Source of the DNA: JBJYKD01 sp049310025
GTDB taxonomy: Bacteria > Bacillota > Thermosediminibacteria > Thermosediminibacterales > Tepidanaerobacteraceae
NCBI RefSeq assembly: GCF_049310025.1
Contig: NZ_JBJYKD010000003.1
Span: forward strand, 1 to 64,000
Reading direction: 5' to 3'
DNA length: 64,000 bases
Shown in pieces: positions 24,170-32,817 of the stretch. The position numbers and the translations under genes are program-made. The notes beneath the pieces are model-generated. The model saw only the letters and a list, made by a program, of their open reading frames with translations. It had not been told where the DNA came from and made no database searches. Each line of letters opens with the position of its first letter. Position 1 is the first letter of the stretch.

Positions 24170-25114
24170 ATGAACTGGGTCGAAATTAAAGTGAAAACTT
24201 CTACCGAGGCTGTCGAAGCGGTGGCAAACATATTTTATGAAGCGGGTGTAGCCGGGGTGGTCATAGAAGACCCGAGGGATTACCTGCGCCCCCAGGACGA
24301 AAATGACTGGGATTATGTGGAAATCCCTGAGGGCCTAGATTTCGAAGAAGCCATAATAACCGGCTACCTGGTGGTAGACAGCAGCCTGGCAGAGAGAGCC
24401 CAGGAGATTCAGAGAAGGATAAGGCAGCTGCCCGATTACGGTCTCGACATAGGAAAGGGCGAAATAAAATGTACTACCGTTTCGGAATCCGACTGGGCCA
24501 ACGCCTGGAAAAAATACTACAAACCAACCCATATAGGCAAAAAACTGGTAATAAAACCTTCCTGGGAAATCTATGAGCCAAAGGCGCAGGAAGTGGTGGT
24601 GGAACTGGACCCAGGTATGGCTTTCGGTACAGGTACCCACGAAACCACCATGCTATGCCTGGAACTTCTTGAAAAATATATCAGGAATCAATGTACGGTG
24701 ATTGACGTGGGCTGCGGCTCCGGGATTCTTTCCATTGCGGCAGGTAAGCTGGGGGCGAGCCGGGTAATAGCCATCGACAGAGACGAGATGGCGGTAAAGG
24801 TGGCCCGGGAGAATGTGGACAGAAATAATTTGAATGCCATAGTTCGGGTGGTAAAGGGCGACAAATTGAAAGGCGTAAATACCAAAGCCGACATCATCGT
24901 GGCCAACATCATTGCGGATGTGGTGATAGAATTGAGCCGGAGCGTTCCTCTACATCTCAAGGAAGGTGGCATTTTTTTAGCTTCGGGTATAATAAAAGAC
25001 AGGAAGCTTTCCGTTATTGAGGCCCTGGAAAAAAACGGCTTCGATCTGGTCGAAGAGGCGGAAAAAGGCGAATGGGTTGCGCTGGCTTCAATGCAGGCCC
25101 CCATCGGGAATTGA
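24170..25114 (+). CDS. prmA: ribosomal protein L11 methyltransferase
   Basis: PrmA trimethylates L11. The 314-residue product has the N-terminal substrate-binding domain (MNWVEIKVKTSTEAVEAV), the FGTGTHETT segment and the SAM motif IDVGCGSGILSIAA, then VANIIADVV in the active site. ATG 24170 follows GGGAGGAGAAA; the frame is open earlier but that overlaps the dnaJ end. It keeps the Bacillus order dnaJ-prmA-rsmE-mtaB. Confidence 0.95.
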   Translation: MNWVEIKVKTSTEAVEAVANIFYEAGVAGVVIEDPRDYLRPQDENDWDYVEIPEGLDFEEAIITGYLVVDSSLAERAQEIQRRIRQLPDYGLDIGKGEIKCTTVSESDWANAWKKYYKPTHIGKKLVIKPSWEIYEPKAQEVVVELDPGMAFGTGTHETTMLCLELLEKYIRNQCTVIDVGCGSGILSIAAGKLGASRVIAIDRDEMAVKVARENVDRNNLNAIVRVVKGDKLKGVNTKADIIVANIIADVVIELSRSVPLHLKEGGIFLASGIIKDRKLSVIEALEKNGFDLVEEAEKGEWVALASMQAPIGN

Positions 25115-25128
25115 TGGGGGTGAATTTT

Positions 25129-25896
25129 ATGCCCAGGTTCTTTATTTCCCATGAGCCCGAATTATATGAAACGGTGATAATATCCGGAGATGACGCCCGC
25201 CATATTGTCAGGGTCCTGAGATTAAAGGAGGGGGACAGCCTCAAACTCTCCGACGGAAAAAATACAGAAATCATCGTCATAATGGAAGATGTGGATTATA
25301 AAAATCTAAAAATAAAAGCGAGAGTAATTGAGAAAAATAAGATGGAAGGCGTGAGCCCCGCCGTAACCCTATTTCAGGGGGTGCCGAAGGGAGACAGGTT
25401 TGATCTGATTGTTCAAAAGAACACCGAAATCGGTGTTTCCAGGTTTGTACCTGTCATCACTCAAAGGACCGTGGTGGAGCTGTCCGGAGAAAAACCCGCC
25501 AGGCGCCGAGAGCGATGGCAGAGAATCGCCAGAGAGGCGGCCAAGCAATGCATGCGCCTGGATATACCAGAAGTGAGCACGCCTGTGGATTTTGAAAAAA
25601 GCCTGGAAGAGATAAAATTCCACCAACTGGCCGTAGTGCCGTGGGAAGAAGAAAAATCCGCCTCCTTGAGGGAACTGTTGCAGAGTCTCGGCAAAAAAAA
25701 CATATCCAAAATCGCCGTATACATCGGCCCCGAGGGAGGATTCTCTAAAGAAGAGGTTGAAAAGGCGAAAAAGGCCGGGGCTTTTACGGTGAGCCTGGGC
25801 CCGAGGATTTTGAGGACCGAGACTGCTGGCATTGTGGTATGCAGCATTTTAATGTATGCCCTTGGCGATTTGGGAGGTCTGAAATGCCGAAAGTAG
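25129..25896 (+). CDS. rsmE: 16S rRNA m3U1498 methyltransferase RsmE
   Basis: This is a SPOUT-family methyltransferase of 255 residues with an N-terminal PUA-like domain (FISHEPELYETVIISGDDARHIVRVLR). Its knot motifs are IGPEGGFSKEEVEKA and SLGPRILRTETAG. It modifies 16S rRNA at U1498. ATG 25129 has ATGGGGGTGA upstream, and the longer frame would overlap prmA. It overlaps mtaB by 13 bases. Confidence 0.95.
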   Translation: MPRFFISHEPELYETVIISGDDARHIVRVLRLKEGDSLKLSDGKNTEIIVIMEDVDYKNLKIKARVIEKNKMEGVSPAVTLFQGVPKGDRFDLIVQKNTEIGVSRFVPVITQRTVVELSGEKPARRRERWQRIAREAAKQCMRLDIPEVSTPVDFEKSLEEIKFHQLAVVPWEEEKSASLRELLQSLGKKNISKIAVYIGPEGGFSKEEVEKAKKAGAFTVSLGPRILRTETAGIVVCSILMYALGDLGGLKCRK

Positions 25897-27212
25897 CTTT
25901 TTACACCCTGGGATGTAAGGTAAATCAATACGAATCCGACGCCATGGCCGAGCTTTTTTCAAGGCGCGGCTATGAAATCGTCGATTTTGATTCTGAGGCC
26001 GATGTATATATAATAAATACCTGTGATGTGACAAACGAGAGCGCAAGGAAATCGAGACAGATCATAAGAAAAGCATCACGAAAAAACCCCCGCGCGAAAG
26101 TTGCGGTGGTGGGCTGTTACGCCCAGCTGGAACCCGATGAAATATCCCGAATACCCGGGGTGGACGTTATTGTGGGCACCAGGGACCGCCACCGAATCGT
26201 GGACCTGGTGGAGGAATCCATCAAAAAGGGCGAACGGGTCGTAGCGGTAAAAGACATCATGAATGAGCGGTCTTTTGAAGAGATTGCCTTTAAGGGCTTC
26301 AGACACAGAACCAGGGCGTTTCTCAAAATCCAGGAAGGTTGCAATATGTTCTGTTCCTATTGCATTATACCCTACGCCCGGGGCCCCGTCCGGAGCAGGC
26401 CGCTGGAAAGCATTATTGAAGAGGCCCGGAACCTTGCAAGAGAAGGTTTCAAGGAAGTGGTGTTGACCGGCATCCATCTCGGGCTTTACGGTCAGGATAT
26501 GAAAGGCCGGGGCGCGCATCTCTTTGATGTGATTTCTGAAATTTCCAGAATCCATGAAATTAAAAGAATAAGACTGAGTTCCATAGAGGCCGTCGAGCTG
26601 ACCGATGATTTTGTTACAGGGCTTTCTCGGATAGAAAGCTTTTGTCATCACTTTCATGTCCCCCTGCAAAGCGGCAGCGACGAAGTGCTCAAACGCATGA
26701 ACAGGCGTTATACCGTCGGGCAGTTCAAAGAAAGGGTGGAATTTATCCGGCAGGTGATGCCGGACGTTTCTATAACCACCGATGTGATAGTGGGTTTTCC
26801 CGGGGAGACCGAAGAGGATTTTGCAAGGACCGTCGATTTTATAAGAGAAGTTGAGTTTTCAAGGCTTCACGTATTCCCCTTTTCCCCGCGAGAAGGGACG
26901 CCGGCGGCGCGGATGCCCCACCAGGTGACAAAAAGCGTAAAGGAGAAAAGAAGCCGCAAACTCACAGATTTGAGCCGGGAGCTTGAAAGAAAATTTCGGG
27001 AGCGTTTCCTGGGCAGGGTTATGGAAGTATTGTTTGAAGAAAAGGTCGAAGGTGATATTTATGAAGGCCTGACCGGAAATTACATCAGGGTTCTGGCGCC
27101 GTCTTCTCAAAACCTGCACAACAAATTGCTGGATGTGATTTTAAGAGAAAACCGGGAAGACTGCGTTTACGGTGATATTTTGGAAAAAAATTTACGCGAA
27201 GCAGGAAATTGA
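25884..27212 (+). CDS. mtaB: tRNA (N6-threonylcarbamoyladenosine37-C2) methylthiotransferase MtaB
   Basis: This radical SAM methylthiotransferase (442 residues) has three domains. UPF0004 begins with YTLGCKVNQYESDAM, and includes NTCDVT and VVGCYAQ with the second cluster's cysteines. The radical SAM core has EGCNMFCSYCIIPYARG, and a C-terminal TRAM domain follows. The start residues TLGCKVNQ fit MtaB (YqeV) rather than MiaB. It makes ms2t6A37 in tRNAs reading ANN codons. ATG 25884 follows GGGAGGT. Confidence 0.95.
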   Translation: MPKVAFYTLGCKVNQYESDAMAELFSRRGYEIVDFDSEADVYIINTCDVTNESARKSRQIIRKASRKNPRAKVAVVGCYAQLEPDEISRIPGVDVIVGTRDRHRIVDLVEESIKKGERVVAVKDIMNERSFEEIAFKGFRHRTRAFLKIQEGCNMFCSYCIIPYARGPVRSRPLESIIEEARNLAREGFKEVVLTGIHLGLYGQDMKGRGAHLFDVISEISRIHEIKRIRLSSIEAVELTDDFVTGLSRIESFCHHFHVPLQSGSDEVLKRMNRRYTVGQFKERVEFIRQVMPDVSITTDVIVGFPGETEEDFARTVDFIREVEFSRLHVFPFSPREGTPAARMPHQVTKSVKEKRSRKLTDLSRELERKFRERFLGRVMEVLFEEKVEGDIYEGLTGNYIRVLAPSSQNLHNKLLDVILRENREDCVYGDILEKNLREAGN

Positions 27213-27268
27213 GGAAGCAATGTGGAATTTATATCTTGTTTGAAATTGATAAGAAGGAGGTGGAAGAC

Positions 27269-27610
27269 GTGGACTGCATATTCTGCAAGATTGCCGGTCA
27301 TGAAATACCGGCCGGTGTAGTTTACGAAGATGACGATGTGATAGCCTTTAAAGACATTAACCCCCAGGCGCCCATCCATCTCCTGATCGTCCCAAAAAAG
27401 CATGTGGCATCCATAATGGAAATCAATGCTGGCAATGAAGATGTTATAAGTAAAATTGTGAAAGCGGCACAAAACCTGGCCCGGCAAAATAATATAGATA
27501 GTAAGGGTTTCAGGCTGGTGGTCAATACCGGGAACGACGGAGGGCAGACCGTGAATCACCTGCATTTTCACCTCCTGGGCGGCAGGTTCATGACATGGCC
27601 TCCAGGTTGA
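27269..27610 (+). CDS. HIT-family nucleotide-binding protein
   Basis: The 113-residue protein begins MDCIFCKIAGHEIPAGVVYEDDD and has the histidine triad in NHLHFHLLGGR. It is a PKCI/HinT-like purine nucleotide hydrolase. GTG 27269 lies eight bases after AAGGAGG; the upstream extension of the frame overlaps mtaB and is not needed. The C-terminus GGRFMTWPPG is the usual family end. Confidence 0.93.
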   Translation: MDCIFCKIAGHEIPAGVVYEDDDVIAFKDINPQAPIHLLIVPKKHVASIMEINAGNEDVISKIVKAAQNLARQNNIDSKGFRLVVNTGNDGGQTVNHLHFHLLGGRFMTWPPG

Positions 27611-27612
27611 TG

Positions 27613-27641
27613 TTGACGCGGGAAGGGTTTAGCTTTATAAT
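27613..27641 (+). promoter_or_regulatory. sigma-A promoter of rpsU-yqeY
   Basis: TTGACG (27613-27618), 17 bases and TATAAT (27636-27641) form a near-consensus promoter about 67 bases before rpsU. Confidence 0.8.
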
Positions 27642-27708
27642 TAATTATATTTATCAGTTAACAGATAAGCGGTGCAGTAGAAAGAGCAGCGGAGGGAGGG
27701 AGTAAGTG

Positions 27709-27885
27709 ATGGCGGAAATAAGAGTGGGGGAAAACGAAACGCTCGACAGCGCACTAAGAAGATTCAAGCGTCAGTGCCAGAGAGCCGGAGTTCTTTCGGA
27801 AGTCAGAAAAAGAGAACACTATGAAAAGCCAAGTGTGCGCAGGAAGAAAAAGTCTGAAGCAGCCCGACGGAGAAAATATCGTTGA
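27709..27885 (+). CDS. rpsU: 30S ribosomal protein S21
   Basis: This short gene of 58 codons encodes MAEIRVGENETLDSALRRF, then KRQCQRAGVLSEVRKREHYEKPS and a basic C-terminal tail, the complete S21 pattern. ATG 27709 is eight bases after GGAGGGAGGG. It precedes yqeY by 18 bases, as in Bacillus. S21 binds the 16S 3' region and supports initiation. Confidence 0.95.
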   Translation: MAEIRVGENETLDSALRRFKRQCQRAGVLSEVRKREHYEKPSVRRKKKSEAARRRKYR

Positions 27886-27903
27886 TGCCGAGGAGAGATT
27901 GAT

Positions 27904-28347
27904 GTGTCTCTGAAAGATGTGTTAAACCGGGATATGAAAATAGCGCTCAAAGAAGGTCAGAAGGAAAGGCTTTCGGTGATCCGAATGGCCAAATCCGCTA
28001 TTTTGTACGCCGAAAAAGAGAGAATGCATGAATTGGATGACGGAGAAATCATAGAAGTCTTGTCCAGAGAAGTAAAAAAGCGCAAGGATGATATGGCCGA
28101 ATACGAACGGCTTGGGAAAAAAGACGTCGCTGAAAGTTTGGCTCGAGAGATTGACATTTTGTTGAGTTACCTCCCTCAGCAATTAACCGATGACGAAGTG
28201 GAAGAGATTGTTCGTCAGACCATTTTTGAAATCGGCGCGAACAGTTTAAAGGATATGGGCAAGGTCATGAACGCCGTCATGCCAAAGGTTAAAGGCAGAG
28301 CTGATGGCAGGGTGGTAAATACAATCGTTAAAAAGCTGCTTCAATAA
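27904..28347 (+). CDS. yqeY: YqeY/GatB-domain protein
   Basis: The 147-residue protein has the YqeY pattern (LKDVLNRDMKIALKEGQKERLSVIRM, then YLPQQLTDDEVEEIV and GKVMNAVMPKVKGRADGRVVN). This fold is related to the tail domain of GatB, which binds tRNA; the function of the free-standing form is not settled. The start is GTG 27904, after CGAGGAGAG. A terminator follows. Confidence 0.92.
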   Translation: MSLKDVLNRDMKIALKEGQKERLSVIRMAKSAILYAEKERMHELDDGEIIEVLSREVKKRKDDMAEYERLGKKDVAESLAREIDILLSYLPQQLTDDEVEEIVRQTIFEIGANSLKDMGKVMNAVMPKVKGRADGRVVNTIVKKLLQ

Positions 28348-28356
28348 AAACAAAAG

Positions 28357-28391
28357 AGCTTGGTGTCTTTTTGATGCCAAGCTTTATTATT
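28357..28391 (+). terminator. intrinsic terminator after yqeY
   Basis: AGCTTGGTGTC (28357-28367) pairs with GATGCCAAGCT (28373-28383), including two G-T pairs, around a TTTTT loop, and is followed by TTATTATT. Confidence 0.75.
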
Positions 28392-28407
28392 AGGTGGGGA
28401 CAAGGGT

Positions 28408-29715
28408 ATGAAACCGAAAAGCATTTTTTTCCTGGCAGTGTTATTTTTTCTCATCGCCGGTGTTTATGTACCGGCCGTGGAAAATCAAAGCGATGCCGTG
28501 TATGTGATCCCCGTTAAAGGCGTGATAGACAGAGGCCTTGCAAAATTCGTCGAAAGGGGGATAGTGGAAGCACGAAGGGCAGAGGCCAGAGCCGTCATCT
28601 TTGAGATCGACACACCGGGAGGTGAAATTTACTCAGCCCGGCAAATAAGCGACGCCATATTGAATTCTCAGCTTCGCACCGTAAGCTTCATTAACGATGA
28701 AGCCACTTCCGCGGGGGTACTGGTGGCCATTTCGGCGAAAACCGTCGTCGTCGCCCCCGGGGCCACCATTGGCGCCGCGGAACCCAGGCCAAAGGAAGAA
28801 AAATATGTTTCGTACTGGACATCCATATTAAGAAATGTGGCGGAAAGAAATGGAAGAAACGGGGAAATAGTGGCCGCCATGGCCGATTCCGATACAGTTA
28901 TAGAAGGCCTGAAGGAAAAAGGCAAGATACTTTCTCTAACCGCCCGTCAGGCGCTGGAATGGGGCCTCGCCGATAAAATGGCGCGGGACAGGGCCGAACT
29001 GCTCGCTTTGGAGGAGTTAAGGGGTGCCAGGGTTATTGAACCGAAGCCCACCCTGGCGGAAACGATAGCCCAGCTGGCCACCAACCCTTTCGTTTCCCCC
29101 GTGCTTCTCACCGTGGGCATCGTCGGCGCCGTCACGGAAGTTTTAACCCCGGGCTTTGGATTCCCCGGAGTCATAGGGCTCATCGCCTTCAGCCTGTTTT
29201 TCGGCGGGAACCTGCTGGCCGGAGCCGCGCAATACTGGGTCCCGGGTCTCTTCGTGCTGGGGATACTGCTGCTGGCAATCGAGACGTTTGTGCCGGGGTT
29301 CGGGGTTTTTGGGCTGGCGGGGATTATTTGTATAGCCGGCAGCATTATCATTGCTTTTCCCGATCCAGGGCAGGCGCTCGTTTCCCTTATTATTGCCGTC
29401 ATAGCCAGCGGCTTTATTATGTATTTCGTGGCCAGATACCTCGTTAAAACGCCGGCCTTCGACAGACTCATTCTTGGTACGAAGCAGGATAAAAGCCAGG
29501 GGTATGTGGCGTCTCATGAAGATCTTTCGATATACCAGGGGAAAAAAGGTACTGCGCTCACACCGCTTCGCCCGGCTGGGGCTGTGGACTTTGACGGCAG
29601 GAGGCTGGATGTGGTAACAGAAGGTGAGTTTATCCCCGCGGGTTCCCCTGTGGTCGCCGTTAAGGTGGAGGGGAGCAAAATTACTGTAAGGTTACTTGGA
29701 AAGGAGAATAAATGA
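28408..29715 (+). CDS. NfeD long form: membrane serine protease with OB-fold
   Basis: The 435-residue protein has a signal/anchor segment (about 5-24), then a ClpP-class (SppA-like) protease domain with FEIDTPGG and the likely nucleophile in NDEATSAGVLVAISA. A multi-span region (about 225-350) follows, and the C-terminal NfeD OB-fold domain contains ALTPLRPAGAVDFDGRRLDVVTEG. It corresponds to B. subtilis YqeZ, which is encoded next to the flotillin gene. The pair is thought to act in membrane microdomains. It overlaps floA by four bases. Confidence 0.92.
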   Translation: MKPKSIFFLAVLFFLIAGVYVPAVENQSDAVYVIPVKGVIDRGLAKFVERGIVEARRAEARAVIFEIDTPGGEIYSARQISDAILNSQLRTVSFINDEATSAGVLVAISAKTVVVAPGATIGAAEPRPKEEKYVSYWTSILRNVAERNGRNGEIVAAMADSDTVIEGLKEKGKILSLTARQALEWGLADKMARDRAELLALEELRGARVIEPKPTLAETIAQLATNPFVSPVLLTVGIVGAVTEVLTPGFGFPGVIGLIAFSLFFGGNLLAGAAQYWVPGLFVLGILLLAIETFVPGFGVFGLAGIICIAGSIIIAFPDPGQALVSLIIAVIASGFIMYFVARYLVKTPAFDRLILGTKQDKSQGYVASHEDLSIYQGKKGTALTPLRPAGAVDFDGRRLDVVTEGEFIPAGSPVVAVKVEGSKITVRLLGKENK

Positions 29716-30713
29716 TGGGAGCGTTGGTTGGATTATTGCTGATTTTGGTACTCATATTTATTGCCCTGGCGGTTATTTTGAGTTTTGTGCCACTGGGCCT
29801 GTGGATTTCGGCCCTGGCCGCCGGAGTAAGGATAGGTATTTTTAATTTAATCGGCATGAGGCTCAGAAGGGTGCCGCCAGCTAAAATTGTTAACCCCCTT
29901 ATAAAGGCGGTAAAAGCCGGGCTGGATGTGGGGGTAAATAAGCTGGAAGCTCATTTCCTGGCGGGCGGCAATGTTGACAGGGTGGTCAACGCCCTTATTG
30001 CCGCCCAGAGGGCGGAAATTCCCCTCACCTTTGAAAGGGCGGCGGCCATAGACCTTGCCGGGCGGAATGTGCTCGAAGCCGTCCAGATGAGCGTAAACCC
30101 GAAAGTGATAGAAACTCCGGTGGTGGCTGCGGTGGCCAAAGACGGCATAGAGGTAAAAGCCAAGGCCAGGGTAACGGTGAGGGCCAATATCGACAGGCTG
30201 GTAGGTGGAGCCGGCGAAGAGACCATCATTGCCAGGGTCGGCGAGGGTATTGTGACAACGGTGGGATCCGCCGAAAGCCACAAAGCCGTGCTGGAAAACC
30301 CCGATTCCATCTCCCGCACTGTGCTCAACAAAGGCCTGGATTCCGGCACCGCATTTGAAATTCTTTCCATTGACATAGCCGATGTGGATGTGGGAAGAAA
30401 TATCGGCGCCCAGCTGCAGATGGACCAGGCCGAAGCCGACAAGCGTATCGCCCAGGCGAAGGCCGAGGAGAGAAGGGCCATGGCGGTGGCCAAGGAACAA
30501 GAAATGAAAGCCATGGTCCAGGAGATGAGGGCGAAGGTGGTGGAGGCGGAGGCCGAAGTGCCCAAGGCCATGGCCGAGGCCCTTAGGCAGGGCAAGCTGG
30601 GAGTGATGGACTACTACAACATGAAAAACATCATGGCTGATACTCAGATGAGGGACGCAATTTCAAGACTCGGCTCCAAGGATGAGCCCGGTCAGCAAGA
30701 AAAGAGCAGGTGA
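29712..30713 (+). CDS. floA: flotillin-like protein FloA
   Basis: The 333-residue protein has an N-terminal hairpin-type membrane segment (about 3-45) and the YqfA/FloA core with GGNVDRVVNALIAAQRAEIPL, LAGRNVLEAVQMSVNPKVIETP and VGGAGEETIIARVGEGIVTT. A long Ala/Glu/Lys-rich coiled coil (about 235-305) completes it. FloA scaffolds functional membrane microdomains. ATG 29712 overlaps the nfeD stop; ATG 29715 is an equally possible start after AAGGAG. Confidence 0.94.
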   Translation: MMGALVGLLLILVLIFIALAVILSFVPLGLWISALAAGVRIGIFNLIGMRLRRVPPAKIVNPLIKAVKAGLDVGVNKLEAHFLAGGNVDRVVNALIAAQRAEIPLTFERAAAIDLAGRNVLEAVQMSVNPKVIETPVVAAVAKDGIEVKAKARVTVRANIDRLVGGAGEETIIARVGEGIVTTVGSAESHKAVLENPDSISRTVLNKGLDSGTAFEILSIDIADVDVGRNIGAQLQMDQAEADKRIAQAKAEERRAMAVAKEQEMKAMVQEMRAKVVEAEAEVPKAMAEALRQGKLGVMDYYNMKNIMADTQMRDAISRLGSKDEPGQQEKSR

Positions 30714-30718
30714 CTGAC

Positions 30719-31210
30719 ATGAATTTTGACACCCTCCTTATGCTGTTTATTTTATTCATCCTGGGGCCCGTAGCGAAAGGTTTACTGGAGGCCCGTAAAT
30801 CCCGAAGACAGTGGGAAGAAAGAAAAAGGCAGGTGCCGGATCTGACTGAACCGCCGGCTTTTAAAGGGATGGAACATGCACCCCGGCCGCTGAAATCCGA
30901 ATTTCGCAAGAGCCGTGCGGGCAATGCCGGCAGGCCGGAAAACTTCACCTCTGACGGCATGCCCGCGCCTGCCGGAATAATTGAAAAGTCCCCGGAAGAC
31001 ATGCCGCCGGACGTCGCTCTGCAGGAGCAGGGGGTTTATGGAGAGGGGGGAGCTTTTGGGCTGAAGGACGGCGAAATTTTGCGGAAAGAAACCTTTACGC
31101 CGGAGTGTTTTTTAAAAAAGGAGAATTTGCTTTTGGGTTTTGCTTTAATGGAGATCCTTGGGCCTCCCAGAGCCGTATCAATGGCAAGGTCTTTAGGGGA
31201 AAAAAATTAA
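30719..31210 (+). CDS. uncharacterised membrane-anchored protein after floA
   Basis: I do not recognise this 163-residue protein. It starts MNFDTLLMLFILFILGPVAKGLLEARKS, a single N-terminal membrane span. A basic, Arg/Lys- and Pro-rich, probably disordered region (about 25-100) is followed by a C-terminal helical part ending FALMEILGPPRAVSMARSLG. GTG 30710 overlaps the floA stop, but ATG 30719, after AGGTGA, looks better. Its coupling to floA suggests a microdomain-associated partner; this is inference from position only. A terminator follows immediately. Confidence 0.72.
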   Translation: MNFDTLLMLFILFILGPVAKGLLEARKSRRQWEERKRQVPDLTEPPAFKGMEHAPRPLKSEFRKSRAGNAGRPENFTSDGMPAPAGIIEKSPEDMPPDVALQEQGVYGEGGAFGLKDGEILRKETFTPECFLKKENLLLGFALMEILGPPRAVSMARSLGEKN

Positions 31211-31236
31211 GCCCGCTCTGTCGGGCTTTTTTATTT
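31210..31236 (+). terminator. intrinsic terminator after the nfeD-floA operon
   Basis: AGCCCG (31210-31215) and CGGGCT (31222-31227) pair around CTCTGT and are followed by TTTTTTATTTT. Confidence 0.85.
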
Positions 31237-31309
31237 TGTAATTAAAAGGTTTTGGGTGGAATAAATTTTTTAGAGAGATATTTTTAATTGCTTGTAGAAG
31301 GTGTTTATT

Positions 31310-31579
31310 ATGGGTGACAACTTAAAGCGCAGGATTTCGGACGCCCTGGATCTGCCTAAAGATATAGTCCTGGACCTTCCCCGGATTGTGGTGACCGGCC
31401 GAATTGCCGTTTTTATAGAAAACCACAGGGGGATAGTGGAATACAATTCGGAGAACGTGCGTATCAATACCGCTGTAGGTGTGCTGGGTGTAAAGGGCGA
31501 TGACCTGATTATAAAGTCCATAGTGGCGGACGAAATCACCGTGGAGGGGCGGTTAAAGGCCATAGAATTTGAGGATTGA
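31310..31579 (+). CDS. yqfC: sporulation protein YqfC
   Basis: The 89-residue protein matches YqfC (LDLPKDIVLDLPRIVVTGRIAVFIENHRGIVEY), a mother-cell sporulation protein of unknown activity that precedes yqfD in spore formers. ATG 31310 lies eight bases after AAGGTG, which is better placed than GTG 31301. The 80 bases upstream follow a terminator, so a promoter must lie there, but I could not fit a convincing sigma-E pattern. Confidence 0.92.
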   Translation: MGDNLKRRISDALDLPKDIVLDLPRIVVTGRIAVFIENHRGIVEYNSENVRINTAVGVLGVKGDDLIIKSIVADEITVEGRLKAIEFED

Positions 31580-31593
31580 CGGAGGGAACAGGG

Positions 31594-32802
31594 GTGCTGC
31601 TAATTAGACTCTGGAATTATCTTCAGGGATATGTTATTATAAAAATAACGGGAGAATACGGCGAACGGCTTCTGAACCAGGCGGCTTTAAAAGGCCTTTA
31701 CCTCTGGGATGTCAGGAGAGAGGGAAGGGAAGCCTTGACGGCCAAAATAAGCGTAAAGGGCTTTTTCTCCCTTTACCCTCTGGCGAGAAAAACCCGTTGC
31801 CGAATTTTTATTTTGCGGCGGGTCGGCCTTTTCTTTTTGACGTATAGATTGAAAAAGAGAAAAATGCTCTTGGCGGGTGCGATACTGTTCGTGGCGGCGG
31901 TTTATCTCCTGTCGTGCTTCGTCTGGAGTGTGGAAATAGATACGAGCGATGACGAGCTCAAAGGGGCCGTAAAAAAAGACCTGGAACGGTGGGGCTTGAA
32001 GGAAGGCGTTTTTAAATACACTATCGATAGAAAGAACTATACAGACATGATTCTCGCCAAATACAGAGAAGTGGCATGGGCACAGATACATGTCAGGGGT
32101 TCCAGGGTTGTTGTAGAACTGGTAAGAAAAGAACTCCCCCCGGAACTTGAAGAAAATATTCCTTGTGATATAATAGCTTCAAAAGACGGCATAATTGAAG
32201 AGATAATTGCGCTGAGAGGTGAACCCCTTGTAAAGCCTGGGGATACGGTGAGTGCGGGAGATGTCTTGATTACCGGAAGAGTGGCCATTAACCCCGGGCA
32301 GGTCCGGGGGGAGGAGGACGGTGAGACAGGCACCCTGCTGGTTCATGCCAGGGGCATTGTAAAGGCCAGGGTGTGGTACCAGAAGGTTGTAAGAATCCCC
32401 CTGGTGAAGATAGAAAATAAGTATACCGGCAATGTAAAAAAAGCTTTCAAGCTTCAGATAGGAGAGCGCGTATTGAGTTTTCAATGGGGAGATGTGGGAT
32501 TTTCCCTGTACGAATCCGAGATTTCGGGCCAAAGGCTTCTGCTTCCGAGATTTCTCGGGGATGTGAGGCTTATTACCGTCATTTACAGGGAAGTGGAAAA
32601 GAAAAAAGAATTTCTGGGAGTGGAGGGTGCGGTAGAGGAAGCCGAAAGAGAGCTCTTAAAACAGCTCGGCACCCTTCCGGATGGCGTTAATGTTACACAA
32701 AAAAAGATGGACTTCACAGTAGATGCCGATAAAAAAGCCGTTATAGGCTCTATGACATTAGAAGTGATTGAAGACATAGGCAAAGAAAGACAAATCAATT
32801 GA
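31594..32802 (+). CDS. yqfD: sporulation protein YqfD
   Basis: The 402-residue protein begins LLIRLWNYLQGYVIIKITGEYGERLLN and has one central membrane span (about 93-112: KMLLAGAILFVAAVYLLSCFVW). A long extracytoplasmic domain follows, with IDRKNYTDMILAKYREVAWAQIHVRG. This is the YqfD pattern; it is required for sporulation under sigma-E in Bacillus. GTG 31594, seven bases after GGAGGGA, is preferred to TTG 31576, which overlaps the yqfC stop. Confidence 0.93.
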   Translation: MLLIRLWNYLQGYVIIKITGEYGERLLNQAALKGLYLWDVRREGREALTAKISVKGFFSLYPLARKTRCRIFILRRVGLFFLTYRLKKRKMLLAGAILFVAAVYLLSCFVWSVEIDTSDDELKGAVKKDLERWGLKEGVFKYTIDRKNYTDMILAKYREVAWAQIHVRGSRVVVELVRKELPPELEENIPCDIIASKDGIIEEIIALRGEPLVKPGDTVSAGDVLITGRVAINPGQVRGEEDGETGTLLVHARGIVKARVWYQKVVRIPLVKIENKYTGNVKKAFKLQIGERVLSFQWGDVGFSLYESEISGQRLLLPRFLGDVRLITVIYREVEKKKEFLGVEGAVEEAERELLKQLGTLPDGVNVTQKKMDFTVDADKKAVIGSMTLEVIEDIGKERQIN

Positions 32803-32817
32803 CAGGGAGGAAAAAAA

